Positions 30,043 through 37,941 of a stretch of 64,000 nt of DNA are shown here, in pieces. This DNA is from Streptomyces lomondensis (GTDB lineage: Bacteria; Actinomycetota; Actinomycetes; Streptomycetales; Streptomycetaceae), in NCBI RefSeq assembly GCF_014651035.1, contig NZ_BMWC01000014.1, forward strand, positions 62,001 through 126,000, in the 5' to 3' direction. A model generated the notes under the pieces. The model had not been told where the DNA came from, searched no databases, and saw only the letters and a list, made by a program, of their open reading frames with translations. The first letter of the stretch is position 1. Every line of letters begins with the position of its first letter. Both the position numbers and the translations under genes were made by a program.

Positions 30043-31767
30043 CTAGCGTGCTCCCATGAACCTCATAGGGAACCGCACACGCGGTGGAGCCGTGGCGTGA
30101 CGCCCGGGGAGATGGTGGCCGTGTTCGCCGCCGCCACGGGCGCCGGTGCCGTCAACGCCGTCGTCGGCTCGGGAACGCTGATCACCTTTCCGGTGCTGCT
30201 CGCCACCGGACTGCCCCCGGTCACCGCCACGGTGTCCAACGGGCTGGGCCTGGTCCCCGGCTCGATCAGCGCGGTCATCGGCTACCGCGAGGAACTCCGC
30301 GGCCAGGGCCGGCGCGTCCTGCTGCTCGGCATCGGCGCCGTCCTGGGCGGTCTCGCGGGCGCCGTGCTGCTGCTGACCCTGCCCGCGGCGGCCTTCGAGC
30401 GGATCGTGCCCGCCCTGGTCGGCCTCGCGCTCGTCCTGGTCGCCTGCCAGCCCCTGATCGCGAGGAGAGTGCGCCGCCGCCGCGACAGGGGCGGCACCAC
30501 CCGCCGGGACGGCGGCCCGCTGCTGTTCACCGGCCTCACGCTCGCCAGCGTCTACGGCGGCTACTTCTCCGCCGCGCAGGGCATCATCTACGTCTCCCTC
30601 ATGGGCATGCTGCTCGACGAGACGCTCCAGCGGCTCAACGCCGTCAAGAACGTCCTGGCGGCCGTCGTGAACACCGTCGCCGCCCTGCTCTTCCTCTTCT
30701 TCGCGGACTTCGACTGGACGGCCGTCCTGCTCATCGCCGTCGGATCCGCGCTGGGCGGCCTGGCCGGAGCCAGAACCGGCCGCCGCTTCAGCCCCGCCGT
30801 CCTTCGCACGCTGATCGTGTCGGTCGGCACCGTCGCCCTCGTCCACCTGGTGCTCCACTGAGCCGTGGTGGCCACTCGGCGGGCCGCCCCGGGATCGGGA
30901 CCGCCCCAGCGCTCCCGATCCCAGGGCCACACCGAGCCCCACCAGCGCGCTGCCCGCGGCCTGCGCGAGACCGTAGGAGCCCGTGCCGACGAGGGGCGCG
31001 GTGCAGGCCGCCGCGACCGGGATGAGGCCGGAGAACAGGGTGGCGCGTTCGGCGCCGATCCGCTGCATGCCCACGTACCAGCACACGAAGCCGACCACGG
31101 TGACCACCACCGCCTGCCACAGCAGCGCGGCGGTCTCGACGCCGTCCGGACGCCGCAGCCAGGCGCCCCCGTCGACCAGCAGACCGGCCGCCGCCGACTC
31201 CAGCGCGGCGACCGCGCACACCGTGGCGGACAGCAGCCGCGGTCCGAGCGGCCGCAGCACGGGTACGGCGAGCACGGCGAACCCGACCTCCCCCGCCAGG
31301 GCGCACACGGAGAAGGCGATGCCGGCCCCGTCCGTACGCCCCCAGCCCTGGACGGCGAAGGCGCCGACGGCCACGAGCAACGCCCCGTACACAACCGTGC
31401 GTTGGGGCCCGCGCCCGTCCAGCAGCGGCACGAGCACGGCGACGACCACCGGCGCACAGCCCACGAACACGCCTGGAACCGCCGGTTCCGCCGTGCGCTC
31501 CGCGGCGATGACGGCCAGGTTGAAGCCCACCATGCCGACCGCTGCGAGCAGGGCGAGACGGACCCACTGACGGGGCGCGAGGGCCCTCAGCCGGGCGGCC
31601 GCGCCCCTCCCGGCCACGGGGAGCAGCAGCAGGCAGGCCAGTCCGTAGCGCAGGAACTGGCCGCCCGCGTACGGGTAGTCGCCGAGGAGGCTGTTGGCGG
31701 TGAAGGACCCTCCGACGAGGACACAGGCGAGCGCGGCGAGCAGGGCTCCGCGCGTGGTGGCGTTCAT
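30043..31767 (-). CDS. EamA/DMT family transporter with abnormally extended frame
   Basis: From ATG 31767, ten hydrophobic helices in residues about 1-290 make an EamA (drug/metabolite transporter) protein (MNATTRGALLAALACVLVGG, PGVFVGCAPVVVAVLVPLLD, RIGAERATLFSGLIPVAAAC). Relatives export amino acids or other metabolites. The natural stop seems lost: after LVGLGVALGSGALG at about 30900 the frame stays open, antisense through the whole TauE gene, to 30045, adding about 280 low-complexity residues. A dyad at 30891-30922 lies near the expected end. The functional part is about 30870-31767. The start sits 7 nt after TAGCGT (31780-31775), suggesting a leaderless mRNA. Confidence 0.75.
   Translation of the reverse strand: MNATTRGALLAALACVLVGGSFTANSLLGDYPYAGGQFLRYGLACLLLLPVAGRGAAARLRALAPRQWVRLALLAAVGMVGFNLAVIAAERTAEPAVPGVFVGCAPVVVAVLVPLLDGRGPQRTVVYGALLVAVGAFAVQGWGRTDGAGIAFSVCALAGEVGFAVLAVPVLRPLGPRLLSATVCAVAALESAAAGLLVDGGAWLRRPDGVETAALLWQAVVVTVVGFVCWYVGMQRIGAERATLFSGLIPVAAACTAPLVGTGSYGLAQAAGSALVGLGVALGSGALGRSRSRGGPPSGHHGSVEHQVDEGDGADRHDQRAKDGGAEAAAGSGSGQAAQRGSDGDEQDGRPVEVREEEEEQGGDGVHDGRQDVLDGVEPLERLVEQHAHEGDVDDALRGGEVAAVDAGEREAGEQQRAAVPAGGAAPVAAAAHSPRDQGLAGDQDEREADQGGHDPLEGRRGQGQQQHGARETAQDGADAEQQDAPALAAEFLAVADDRADRAGDQAQPVGHRGGDRGQSGGEQHRKGDQRSRADDGVDGTGARGGGEHGHHLPGRHATAPPRVRFPMRFMGAR
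30056..30100 (+). CDS. possible 14-codon leader peptide of the TauE gene
   Basis: A short frame MNLIGNRTRGGAVA starts at ATG 30056, 6 nt after TAGCGT (30044-30049), the -10 spacing of leaderless Streptomyces mRNAs. Its TGA (30098-30100) overlaps the TauE GTG at 30097 (GTGA), so translating it would feed ribosomes to the transporter start. No codon bias towards an attenuator is visible. It may simply be a chance frame between promoter and start. Confidence 0.35.
   Translation: MNLIGNRTRGGAVA
30097..30861 (+). CDS. TauE/SafE family sulfite/anion exporter
   Basis: The 254-aa membrane protein has about eight hydrophobic helices. The TauE/SafE (TSUP) pattern is clear: an N-terminal GAVNAVVGSGTLITFPVLL with the small-residue GSG turn, SNGLGLVPGSISAVIGY, a charged central loop (RRVRRRRDRGG), then the duplicated half with GGYFSAAQGIIYVSLMGML. 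Such proteins export sulfite or organosulfonates, or import related anions. GTG 30097 has GGAG 7 nt upstream. The opposite-strand frame of the adjacent EamA transporter remains open through this whole gene, but the hydrophobic coding logic is in this strand. Confidence 0.87.
   Translation: MTPGEMVAVFAAATGAGAVNAVVGSGTLITFPVLLATGLPPVTATVSNGLGLVPGSISAVIGYREELRGQGRRVLLLGIGAVLGGLAGAVLLLTLPAAAFERIVPALVGLALVLVACQPLIARRVRRRRDRGGTTRRDGGPLLFTGLTLASVYGGYFSAAQGIIYVSLMGMLLDETLQRLNAVKNVLAAVVNTVAALLFLFFADFDWTAVLLIAVGSALGGLAGARTGRRFSPAVLRTLIVSVGTVALVHLVLH
30891..30922. terminator. hairpin between TauE and EamA coding parts
   Basis: GGGATCGGGA (30891-30900) and its exact complement TCCCGATCCC (30913-30922) flank a 12-nt loop, 29 bp after the TauE stop. 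It would end TauE transcripts and, on the other strand, lies at the last conserved codons of EamA. Confidence 0.55.
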
Positions 31768-32132
31768 GCCGGTGACGCTAGGCAGCCCTGCGGCCCGGTG
31801 GGAGGTCCACTTCCCCGCCACCTTGGTGGACCAATCCGCCCCGGGCCGCGTCGGCTCGGAACCTGACACGGTCCCTCGGCGGTCAGCCGACGTGGTGGCT
31901 GTCGCCGTACTACCTCACCTCGTCACCGCCCTGCGCGGGCGGCTTCGCCGTGCGAAGCGCACGCCTGCGGGTGGTGCGGAAGCTCGGGGGTCGGTGCCGT
32001 CGCCGTGCCTCACGAAGGTTCGTCGGGTCGACCAAGCGCGCGCGGCGGGAACCAAGAGGGGCGCTCGCACGTCAACTCTTTGCCCAGGGAGGGCCGATCG
32101 GTCGGAGAGACCAGCCGGAGAGGGGAATCGCC
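31768..32132. other. 365-bp intergenic region between divergent genes
   Basis: It holds the likely promoters of the leftward EamA gene (a -10 box TAGCGT at 31780-31775) and of the rightward small protein gene. A nested inverted repeat at 31804-31832 is the only strong dyad: GGTCCAC...GTGGACC outside and CCACC-TT-GGTGG inside. No additional gene with a plausible start was found. Confidence 0.5.
31804..31832. promoter_or_regulatory. nested dyad upstream of EamA, likely operator
   Basis: GGTCCAC (31804-31810) pairs with GTGGACC (31826-31832), and the inner CCACC-TT-GGTGG (31818-31829) is a second dyad. It lies about 37-65 bp upstream of the EamA ATG, over the expected -35 region, as expected for a repressor or activator site. 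Confidence 0.45.
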
Positions 32133-32315
32133 GTGGACGACGCGACGTCGCAGCAGGGAAGCGAGGCGGAGGCCGCCGCACGCCGGTCCCGCTTCGGGGC
32201 ACTGCCGGAGCCGGTGCGCGTGGAGGACATGGTCGAGGAACGGGCGGCGAGCACGCCCGACCCCGCCCGCACCGCGTACAACCAGGACGAGTGGCTCGTG
32301 CGCTACTGCCTGTGA
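32133..32315 (+). CDS. conserved small Streptomyces protein of unknown function
   Basis: A 60-aa acidic, soluble protein with the segment RFGALPEPVRVEDMVEERA and the C-terminus AYNQDEWLVRYCL. I recall similar 55-65 residue proteins with this FGALPE...EDMVEE and WLVRYCL arrangement in many Streptomyces genomes, annotated as hypothetical. GTG 32133 has AGAGGGG 7 nt upstream. The conserved Tyr-Cys-Leu end may be a binding or degradation signal, but this is speculation. It stands alone and is followed by a small hairpin. Confidence 0.75.
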   Translation: MDDATSQQGSEAEAAARRSRFGALPEPVRVEDMVEERAASTPDPARTAYNQDEWLVRYCL

Positions 32316-32317
32316 GA

Positions 32318-32338
32318 CGCCCGGCTCACGTCCGGGCG
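32318..32338 (+). terminator. short hairpin after small protein gene
   Basis: CGCCCGG and CCGGGCG pair across a 7-nt loop, 3 bp after the stop codon. The stem is short, so termination may be weak. Confidence 0.5.
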
Positions 32339-32354
32339 CGGCGGCCCCCGACCG

Positions 32355-33083
32355 CTACGAGCGGCCCTTCGCGCCCAGGCCGCGCAGCCACCGCACGACG
32401 TCGTCGGCGTCCTGGGCGCGGGCGATGTCGAGCGGGGTCAGGTCGTCGTAGCCGCACCAGTCGATGTCGGCGCCGTGCCGGTGGAGGTACTGCGCGGTGA
32501 CCAGCTGCCCGCCGTGGCAGGCACCCCAGAAGGCACTGGTGATCTCCTCGGGCGACGGCGGCTCGCCCTCCTCGACGCAGGCCCGGACCCGGTCGAGCAG
32601 GCCGAGCGTGGCGGCGTCCTGGAGCGTCGTGCGGGCGCCGTGCTCGACGAGGCGGTGCGCCGCGCGCCACTGGCCGAACGCGCGGGCGTCGGCGAGCGGG
32701 GTGCCGCCCGCGATCACCGCCCCGGGGGCCTCGATGTCGGCCCCGGCGGCGATCAGCGCGTCCAGGACGGGCACGTCGTTGTTGCTGGCGGCCCAGTGCA
32801 GCGGGGTCTCCGAGTGCGCGCCGCCGAACCGGGCGTGGGGATCCGCCCCGGCCGCGACCAGGGCGGCGACGACCTCCGGGCCGTTGGGGAAGTGACCGGG
32901 CCAGTCGGTCGCGATGTGCAGCAGACTGCGCGTGCCCTTGCCGTCCTCCCCGTGCTCGGTGACGCGGGCGGTGGCCAGACCGGGATGGTCGTCGAGCAAC
33001 CGCCGGAGCCCGGGTACATCACCGGTGCGGATCGCCTCGGTGACGGCGACGGCGAGCGTGTCCCGCGATGTCAGCGTCTGCAA
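32355..33083 (-). CDS. ankyrin repeat protein
   Basis: The 242-aa protein has about four to five ankyrin-like helix pairs. Clear repeats are ALVAAGADPHARFGGAHSET followed by PLHWAASNNDVPVLDALIAAGADI, GGTPLADARAFGQWRAAHRLVEHGA, and a last YLHRHGADIDWCGYDDLTPLDIA. Such proteins mediate protein-protein contacts. The start is TTG 33083, because GGGAGG lies 5 nt upstream and the frame further upstream looks non-coding. The N-terminal helix begins MQTLTSRDTLAVAVTEAIRT. No partner gene is obvious; upstream on the opposite strand is a decayed phosphatase gene. Confidence 0.85.
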   Translation of the reverse strand: MQTLTSRDTLAVAVTEAIRTGDVPGLRRLLDDHPGLATARVTEHGEDGKGTRSLLHIATDWPGHFPNGPEVVAALVAAGADPHARFGGAHSETPLHWAASNNDVPVLDALIAAGADIEAPGAVIAGGTPLADARAFGQWRAAHRLVEHGARTTLQDAATLGLLDRVRACVEEGEPPSPEEITSAFWGACHGGQLVTAQYLHRHGADIDWCGYDDLTPLDIARAQDADDVVRWLRGLGAKGRS

Positions 33084-33282
33084 ACCGGCCTCCCGATCAC
33101 CGTCCAGGCCCTCCGATTCTGCCAGCCCGGCACCCACCGGGGCAGGCGAACCGACCGACTGCCGCGACGGCCCCAGCGCCCAGCAGGTTCCGCGACGGGC
33201 CCCGCCGGCGGCGCTCACCGCGCCCGGTGTCAGGAGGGCCGACCCGCGTCATCGCCCGGCCGCCTCCCCTAGGGAGTCCGTG

Positions 33283-33756
33283 ATGGGCCAGGTCCGCACC
33301 GCCATCCACGCCCGCGCCGCGCCCGGCCAGGTCCTCGCCCGCACCAACCGGCTCCTGGCCGACCTCGACTCCGAACTGCTCGTCTCCTGCCTCTACGCCC
33401 ACCTCGACCTGGCCCGCCACCAGGCGTCCTTCGCCGGCGCCGGCCACGTGCCCCCGCTGCTGCGCACCCGCCCCGCAGCGCCGGCGTCCTCGACGTCGAG
33501 CCCGGCCGCTGCTGGGCATCAGCACCCACGCCCGCTACTCGGTCACCACCGCGTCCCTGCTCCCCGGCACCACCCTCGCCCTCTACACCGACGGCCTGGT
33601 CGAAATCCCCGGCATCGACGCCACCCGCACCACCTCCGACCTCGCCCGGCACCTGGAGGCCGGCTCGTCCACCACACGGCCCCCACCGGACAGCACACCG
33701 ACGACATCGCCGTGCTGCTCCTGCGCGCCGGCCCCACCCCGGACGGTCAGGCCTGA
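33283..33756 (+). pseudogene. decayed SpoIIE-type PP2C phosphatase fragment
   Basis: The region encodes the C-terminal third of a SpoIIE-like serine phosphatase, split over frames. The first frame gives VRTAIHARAAPGQVLARTNR and SELLVSCLYAHLDL, then a shift near 33510 is needed to read LLGISTHARYSVTT and ALYTDGLVEIPGID, and a return near 33665 for RLVHHTAPTGQHTDDIAVLL. The N-terminal sensory and GGDWYD parts are missing. It is therefore a remnant, not a gene. It converges on the GAF-ANTAR gene and resembles the intact phosphatase at 34551-37121, so it may be an old duplicate. Confidence 0.75.
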
Positions 33757-34448
33757 CCGGGACGCTCGGCCCGGACCCGCCGCGCCACGTCGCGCAGCTT
33801 GATGTTGTGGTGCTGCGAGATGCGCCGCAGCACACCGAAGGCCTCGTCCTCGCTCAGCCGGTGGCGCTCCATCAGGATCCCCATGGCCTCCCCGATGGCG
33901 TGCCGGGTCTCCAGGGCGTGCTCGAGCTGGTCGACGGTGCGGGCGGTGGCCAGCGCGACGGCGGCATGGGAGGCGAGCAGCCAGCCCGCGGCCTCGATGT
34001 CCTTGCCGAATGCGCCGGGACGGCGCGAGTAGAGGTTCAGCGCGCCGAAGTCGTCCTGCTCCGTGTAGAGCAGCACACCGGTCATGCTGCCGATCCCGAG
34101 GTCGCGGGCCGCCTGGCAGAAGCGCGGCCAGGACGGCTGCGGTCTGGTCATGTCGGCGATGCGGAACAGCCGCTCGCCGTCCACGCGGCGGGCCGCGTCG
34201 AAGCAGGGCCCCTCGCCCAGCTCGCCCTGGAGCCGGTCGGACTCCTCGACCATGTCGCCGCACACGGCCAGCGTCACGGCCTTGCCCTTGGACACCGTCA
34301 GGATGCCCGCCGCGTCACAGCCCTCGACGAGCTTCACCGCCGAGGCCGCGATCTCGTCCAGCGTCGCCTGGAACGACTCCTGCGCCACCAGGTCCCGGGC
34401 GAGCAGTGCCATCTGCTCGGCGTACCGCTGCCACTCCACCGCCACCAC
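33747..34448 (-). CDS. GAF-ANTAR transcription antitermination regulator
   Basis: The 233-aa protein has an N-terminal GAF domain (about 15-150; LGEGPCFDAARR, SMTGVLLYTEQDDFGALNLY) and a C-terminal ANTAR RNA-binding domain (about 165-225; QLEHALETRHAIGEAMGILM, RISQHHNIKLRDVARRV). ANTAR proteins bind paired hairpins in nascent RNA and prevent termination, under control of a sensory domain. GAF would sense a small ligand, redox change or a partner. Two tandem GTG codons can start it (34448 or 34445) with GAGGAG upstream. It lies 103 bp after the phosphatase gene in the same direction, perhaps sharing its signal. Confidence 0.88.
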   Translation of the reverse strand: MVAVEWQRYAEQMALLARDLVAQESFQATLDEIAASAVKLVEGCDAAGILTVSKGKAVTLAVCGDMVEESDRLQGELGEGPCFDAARRVDGERLFRIADMTRPQPSWPRFCQAARDLGIGSMTGVLLYTEQDDFGALNLYSRRPGAFGKDIEAAGWLLASHAAVALATARTVDQLEHALETRHAIGEAMGILMERHRLSEDEAFGVLRRISQHHNIKLRDVARRVRAERPGQA

Positions 34449-34550
34449 CGCTCTCCTCGCCCGTTCCGACCACGGTACTCGCGCCGCGTCCGCCCCGCCG
34501 ACCGCCCGCCGGGCGGGGCACGGTCGCGGCCCGGGAACCCGCGTACCCGC

Positions 34551-37121
34551 TCAGCGGTACGCCGTCAGCAGCAGCGCCACGTCGTCCGGCCGCTCCGTGG
34601 CGCGCCGCGCCGTCCTCATCAGCCGGTCGGCGAGGTGCTCCACCGAATCCGCCGACGTGTCGGCCAGGCAGCGGCGCACCTGCTCGATCCCCGTCTCGAT
34701 GTCGCTGCCGGGCCGCTCCACGAGCCCGTCGGTGTACAGGGCGAGGACGCTGCCGGGGGCCAGCTTCAGCGCGGTGACGGGATAGACCGCGTCGGGCTGC
34801 ACACCCAGCATGACCCCGCCCGCCAGATCCAGCGTCTCAGCGTGCCCGTCGGGATGCCGCAGCAGCGGCGGGGGATGGCCCGCCCGCACGGCGAGGGCAC
34901 GGCCGCCGCGCGGGTCCAGTTCGACGTAGCAGCAGGTGGCGAAGGCGTCCGACTCCAGCTCGGTGAGCAGCCGGTTGGTGTGCGTGATGACCTCCTGCGG
35001 CGGGCGCTCGCTCGCGGCGAAGGCGTGCACGGCACTGCGCAGCTGCCCCATCACCGCGGCGGCCCCCACGCTGTGCCCCTCGACGTCCCCGATGATCAGG
35101 GCCACGCCACGCCCCGTCCTGATCACGTCGTACCAGTCACCGCCGATGGCCATGCCCTGCGTGCCGGGCAGATAGCGGCCGGCGGTGCGCAGCCCCTCCA
35201 CGGCGGGCAGCCGGTGCGGCAGCAGCCCCTCCTGGAGGCCGCGGGCGACGGCGGACTCCGCGTCGTAGAGCCGCGCCCGCTCCAGGGCCTGGGCGGCGAG
35301 GCCGCTCAGCGCGGTGAGGGCGGAACGCTCGTCGGCGGTGAACCGGTGCGGGGTGTCCCAGCCGAGGATGCAGGAGCCGACGGGATGCCCGGAGGCGATC
35401 AGCGGCAGGAACGCCCAGGCGTTCATGCGGTCCAGGGCGATGCCCGGGTAGGCGACGGAGAGGTCCTCGGGCGACTCGAAGAAGAGCGGGAGCCGCGTGG
35501 TCAGGGCGTGCACGCCGGGCAGCTGCGTGTCGAGGGTGACGCCTTCGAACGGGGTGAGGAAGCCCTCGGGGTAGCCCGACTCCCACAGCAGGTACATCCT
35601 GCCCTCGCGGACGGTGTACAGGGCGAGTTCCCGGGCGCCGAACGCCGGCAGCAGCTGCTCGGACACGGCCCGGCACACGTCCCGCACGGTGACCGCCTCG
35701 GTGAGCACGCTCGCCATCTGCACCACGTGGTACAGCGCCCCGGCCCGGGCCGCGGCGACCGGCTCGGGCGGCGGCGCCACGGCGGCACCGGGAACGAGAC
35801 CGACCGCCGACCCGGCCGCGTACCCGGGCTCGACGCCCGTGGGCGCGCCGGTCGGGGAGACCCGGCCGGTCAGCCCGTGCACGTCCGGGTAGAGCACGAA
35901 GCTCAGCCAGTTCCCGTCCGGACGCCGCACGAGGAAGGACACCTGCTCCTGCGACAGCATCGCCGCCCGGTAGCGGTCCTCGTACGCGGGATCCCGGAGC
36001 CAGGTGACCACCTCCCACGGACAGCGGCCCAGGAGCTCCTCCCGGCCGCGGCCGAGCAGTTCCTCGCAGCGCCGGTTGGCGTAGGTCAGGCGGCCGTCCT
36101 GGTCCAGGGAGAAGATCCCGTCGGGCAGCCGCTCGGCGGCCTCGGCCGCGGTGAGCCCGCCGGCCGCGTCGACCAGGGCCGCCACCAGGATCCGGGCGGA
36201 ACCGGCGCCGCCGCCCACGAGATGGCCCCACAGCTCGACGGGCCGGTAGCCGGTCTCCCCGCTGCCCGCGGACTCGTCCCGCACCCGGAAGTGCCGGGAC
36301 CTGACCCGGCCGTGGGTGAGCGCGTCGTGCCGGCACGCCCGCAGTTCGTGCAGGTCGTCGGGGCTGACCCGGGCCTCGATGTCCGCCAGGGTGCCGCCGA
36401 AGTCCGCCCGGCCGAGGCCGAGCAGAGCGAGGGCCTCGTCGTCCGGGGTGCACCGGTCCGTGTCCAGGTCCCAGTCGACGAGCCCGACCCGGACGGGGTG
36501 CACGGCGGGGGTGGGCAGCCGCACGCCGACGGGCTCGCCGTCGTACTCGACGCGATGCGCGGCGGAGCCCGGGCCGGAAGGGCCGGCGGCGAGGCGGCCG
36601 AGGCGCTCCTCCATGTCCCGCCCGGCGGGGCGCAGCGCGAGAGCCACCGTCTCCGCGTCCGTCGGCGTCCGGGCGGCCGAGCGCAGCACGACGAGGACGC
36701 CCACGGGCTCGCCGCCGGCCCGCAGGGGCTGGTGGGCGGAGCCGAACGAGTACGGCAGCCCGGCGGTGAAGTGCGGGAAGCGCACCATCGTGGCGCGCTC
36801 GTCCGGCAGCCACAGGGTCTCGTCGCGCCGGTAGGCCTCCGCCATCGGCAGGGCACCGCCCACCGGCACCCGCCACCAGCTCTTGAGCAGCGACCTCGGC
36901 ACCCCGGTGACCATCGCGAGCACGAGCGAGCGCCGGTCGCGGGAGCGCAGGTAGACCAGTCCGCCGTAGCCCCCGAGGTCCCGCACGGCCTGGACCAGCG
37001 GGCCGGTCAGGGCGTCCTCGATCCGCCCCGTGTCCCCGGTCCCGGCCCGGCCGTCACCCCCGCCCCGGATCCGGCCACCGGATGACCGCGGCCCGTCCGG
37101 TACGGCGGCTGCCTCATCCAT
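34551..37121 (-). CDS. multidomain SpoIIE phosphatase (GAF-PAS-GAF-PP2C)
   Basis: The 856-aa signalling phosphatase has a GAF-like domain (about 35-170), a PAS-like region (about 200-320), a PAS domain (about 320-440; LPDGIFSLDQDGRLTYANRR, ELLGRCPWEVV), a second GAF domain (about 455-620) and a C-terminal PP2C/SpoIIE domain (about 640-856). Metal-site motifs are GGDWYDV, IGDVEGHSVGAA, LYTDGLVE and RPDDVALL. It should dephosphorylate an anti-anti-sigma factor of the STAS type, feeding a partner-switching sigma cascade. No anti-sigma kinase domain is fused. ATG 37121 follows GGGAGG by 7 nt. It may be co-transcribed with the downstream GAF-ANTAR gene. Confidence 0.9.
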   Translation of the reverse strand: MDEAAAVPDGPRSSGGRIRGGGDGRAGTGDTGRIEDALTGPLVQAVRDLGGYGGLVYLRSRDRRSLVLAMVTGVPRSLLKSWWRVPVGGALPMAEAYRRDETLWLPDERATMVRFPHFTAGLPYSFGSAHQPLRAGGEPVGVLVVLRSAARTPTDAETVALALRPAGRDMEERLGRLAAGPSGPGSAAHRVEYDGEPVGVRLPTPAVHPVRVGLVDWDLDTDRCTPDDEALALLGLGRADFGGTLADIEARVSPDDLHELRACRHDALTHGRVRSRHFRVRDESAGSGETGYRPVELWGHLVGGGAGSARILVAALVDAAGGLTAAEAAERLPDGIFSLDQDGRLTYANRRCEELLGRGREELLGRCPWEVVTWLRDPAYEDRYRAAMLSQEQVSFLVRRPDGNWLSFVLYPDVHGLTGRVSPTGAPTGVEPGYAAGSAVGLVPGAAVAPPPEPVAAARAGALYHVVQMASVLTEAVTVRDVCRAVSEQLLPAFGARELALYTVREGRMYLLWESGYPEGFLTPFEGVTLDTQLPGVHALTTRLPLFFESPEDLSVAYPGIALDRMNAWAFLPLIASGHPVGSCILGWDTPHRFTADERSALTALSGLAAQALERARLYDAESAVARGLQEGLLPHRLPAVEGLRTAGRYLPGTQGMAIGGDWYDVIRTGRGVALIIGDVEGHSVGAAAVMGQLRSAVHAFAASERPPQEVITHTNRLLTELESDAFATCCYVELDPRGGRALAVRAGHPPPLLRHPDGHAETLDLAGGVMLGVQPDAVYPVTALKLAPGSVLALYTDGLVERPGSDIETGIEQVRRCLADTSADSVEHLADRLMRTARRATERPDDVALLLTAYR

Positions 37122-37199
37122 CTCGCGTCCTCCCGGTACGGACGCACCGGACACCAATCGCTCCCCACCAGGATGTGCCATGGTCGGCGCTCCGGCGCG

Positions 37200-37243
37200 G
37201 TGGGTGCAATCTTTCGTTCACGTGGGTGCAACCTTTGGGTCAA
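37200..37243 (+). repeat. 22-bp tandem direct repeat in a promoter region
   Basis: GTGGGTGCAATCTTTCGTTCAC (37200-37221) is followed directly by a second copy, GTGGGTGCAACCTTTGGGTCAA (37222-37243), with 17 of 22 identical positions. The pair ends 49 bp before the AMIN-like protein start and lies between divergent genes. Two-turn spacing is typical of response regulator sites. Confidence 0.5.
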
Positions 37244-37292
37244 GACGGCCGTCTCACCGGATATCACAACCACGCAAGCCCCGGGGGCGGCA

Positions 37293-37883
37293 ATGGTACG
37301 AATCAGAACAGCATGCGCGACGCTCGCGCTCGTCGGTGCCACGGTGGCCGTGGCGGCGCTCCCGGCGGGCGCCGCACCGGCCGCGGCCCGGCAGGCCGCC
37401 ACGCAGACCACGACCTGTCCGACCGGCTGGGGAAGCGTCGCCAAGACCGGCACCAGCTCCACGGTCGCACCGCTGACGAACGTCAGGACCGGCCGCCACG
37501 CCTGCTTCGACCGGATGGTCGTCGACGTGCCCGGCGCGGGCAGCGGCGTCGGCTACACCGTCCAGTACGTCGACCGGCTCCACCAGGACGGATCCGGCCG
37601 CCACATACCCGTGGCCGGCGGCGCCGTCCTCGAGGTGCGGGTGGCCGCGCCCGCCTACGACCCGGAGACCGGCGCAGCCACCTATCCGGGCCGGGTGGCG
37701 CGCCCGCTGCCGGGCGTGGACCTCACCGGCTACCGCACCTTCCGGGACACCCGCTTCGCCGGCAGCTTCGAGGGGGAGACCCAGATCGGCCTGGGCGTCC
37801 GTGCCCGGCTGCCCTTCCGGGTGCTCCAGCTGGACGACCGCGTCATCGTGGACGTCGCCCACAGCTGGAGCGCCACGAGCTGA
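37293..37883 (+). CDS. secreted AMIN-like domain protein
   Basis: The 196-aa exported protein has a signal peptide (TLALVGATVAVAALPAGAAP) and a mature AMIN-like beta domain, seen in CFDRMVVDVPG, GYTVQYVD, GAVLEVRVAAPAYD, GYRTFRDTRFAGSFEGETQ and DRVIVDVAHSW. AMIN domains bind peptidoglycan or are found with N-acetylmuramoyl amidases; this one has no catalytic partner. One cysteine pair (TTCPTGWG, HACFDR) may form a disulphide. ATG 37293 has a GGGGGCGG stretch upstream. A tandem direct repeat lies in its likely promoter, the best clue to regulation. Confidence 0.85.
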   Translation: MVRIRTACATLALVGATVAVAALPAGAAPAAARQAATQTTTCPTGWGSVAKTGTSSTVAPLTNVRTGRHACFDRMVVDVPGAGSGVGYTVQYVDRLHQDGSGRHIPVAGGAVLEVRVAAPAYDPETGAATYPGRVARPLPGVDLTGYRTFRDTRFAGSFEGETQIGLGVRARLPFRVLQLDDRVIVDVAHSWSATS

Positions 37884-37941
37884 CCACGGCGCGCCCGGCT
37901 CTCCCCGAGCCGGGCGCCCCGGGCGGACAGGCAGCGGCTGC

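Noticed and set aside
32355..33218. ATG start 45 codons upstream of the ankyrin gene start
   Set aside because: The extension is low-complexity and has no repeats; GGGAGG directly precedes TTG 33083.
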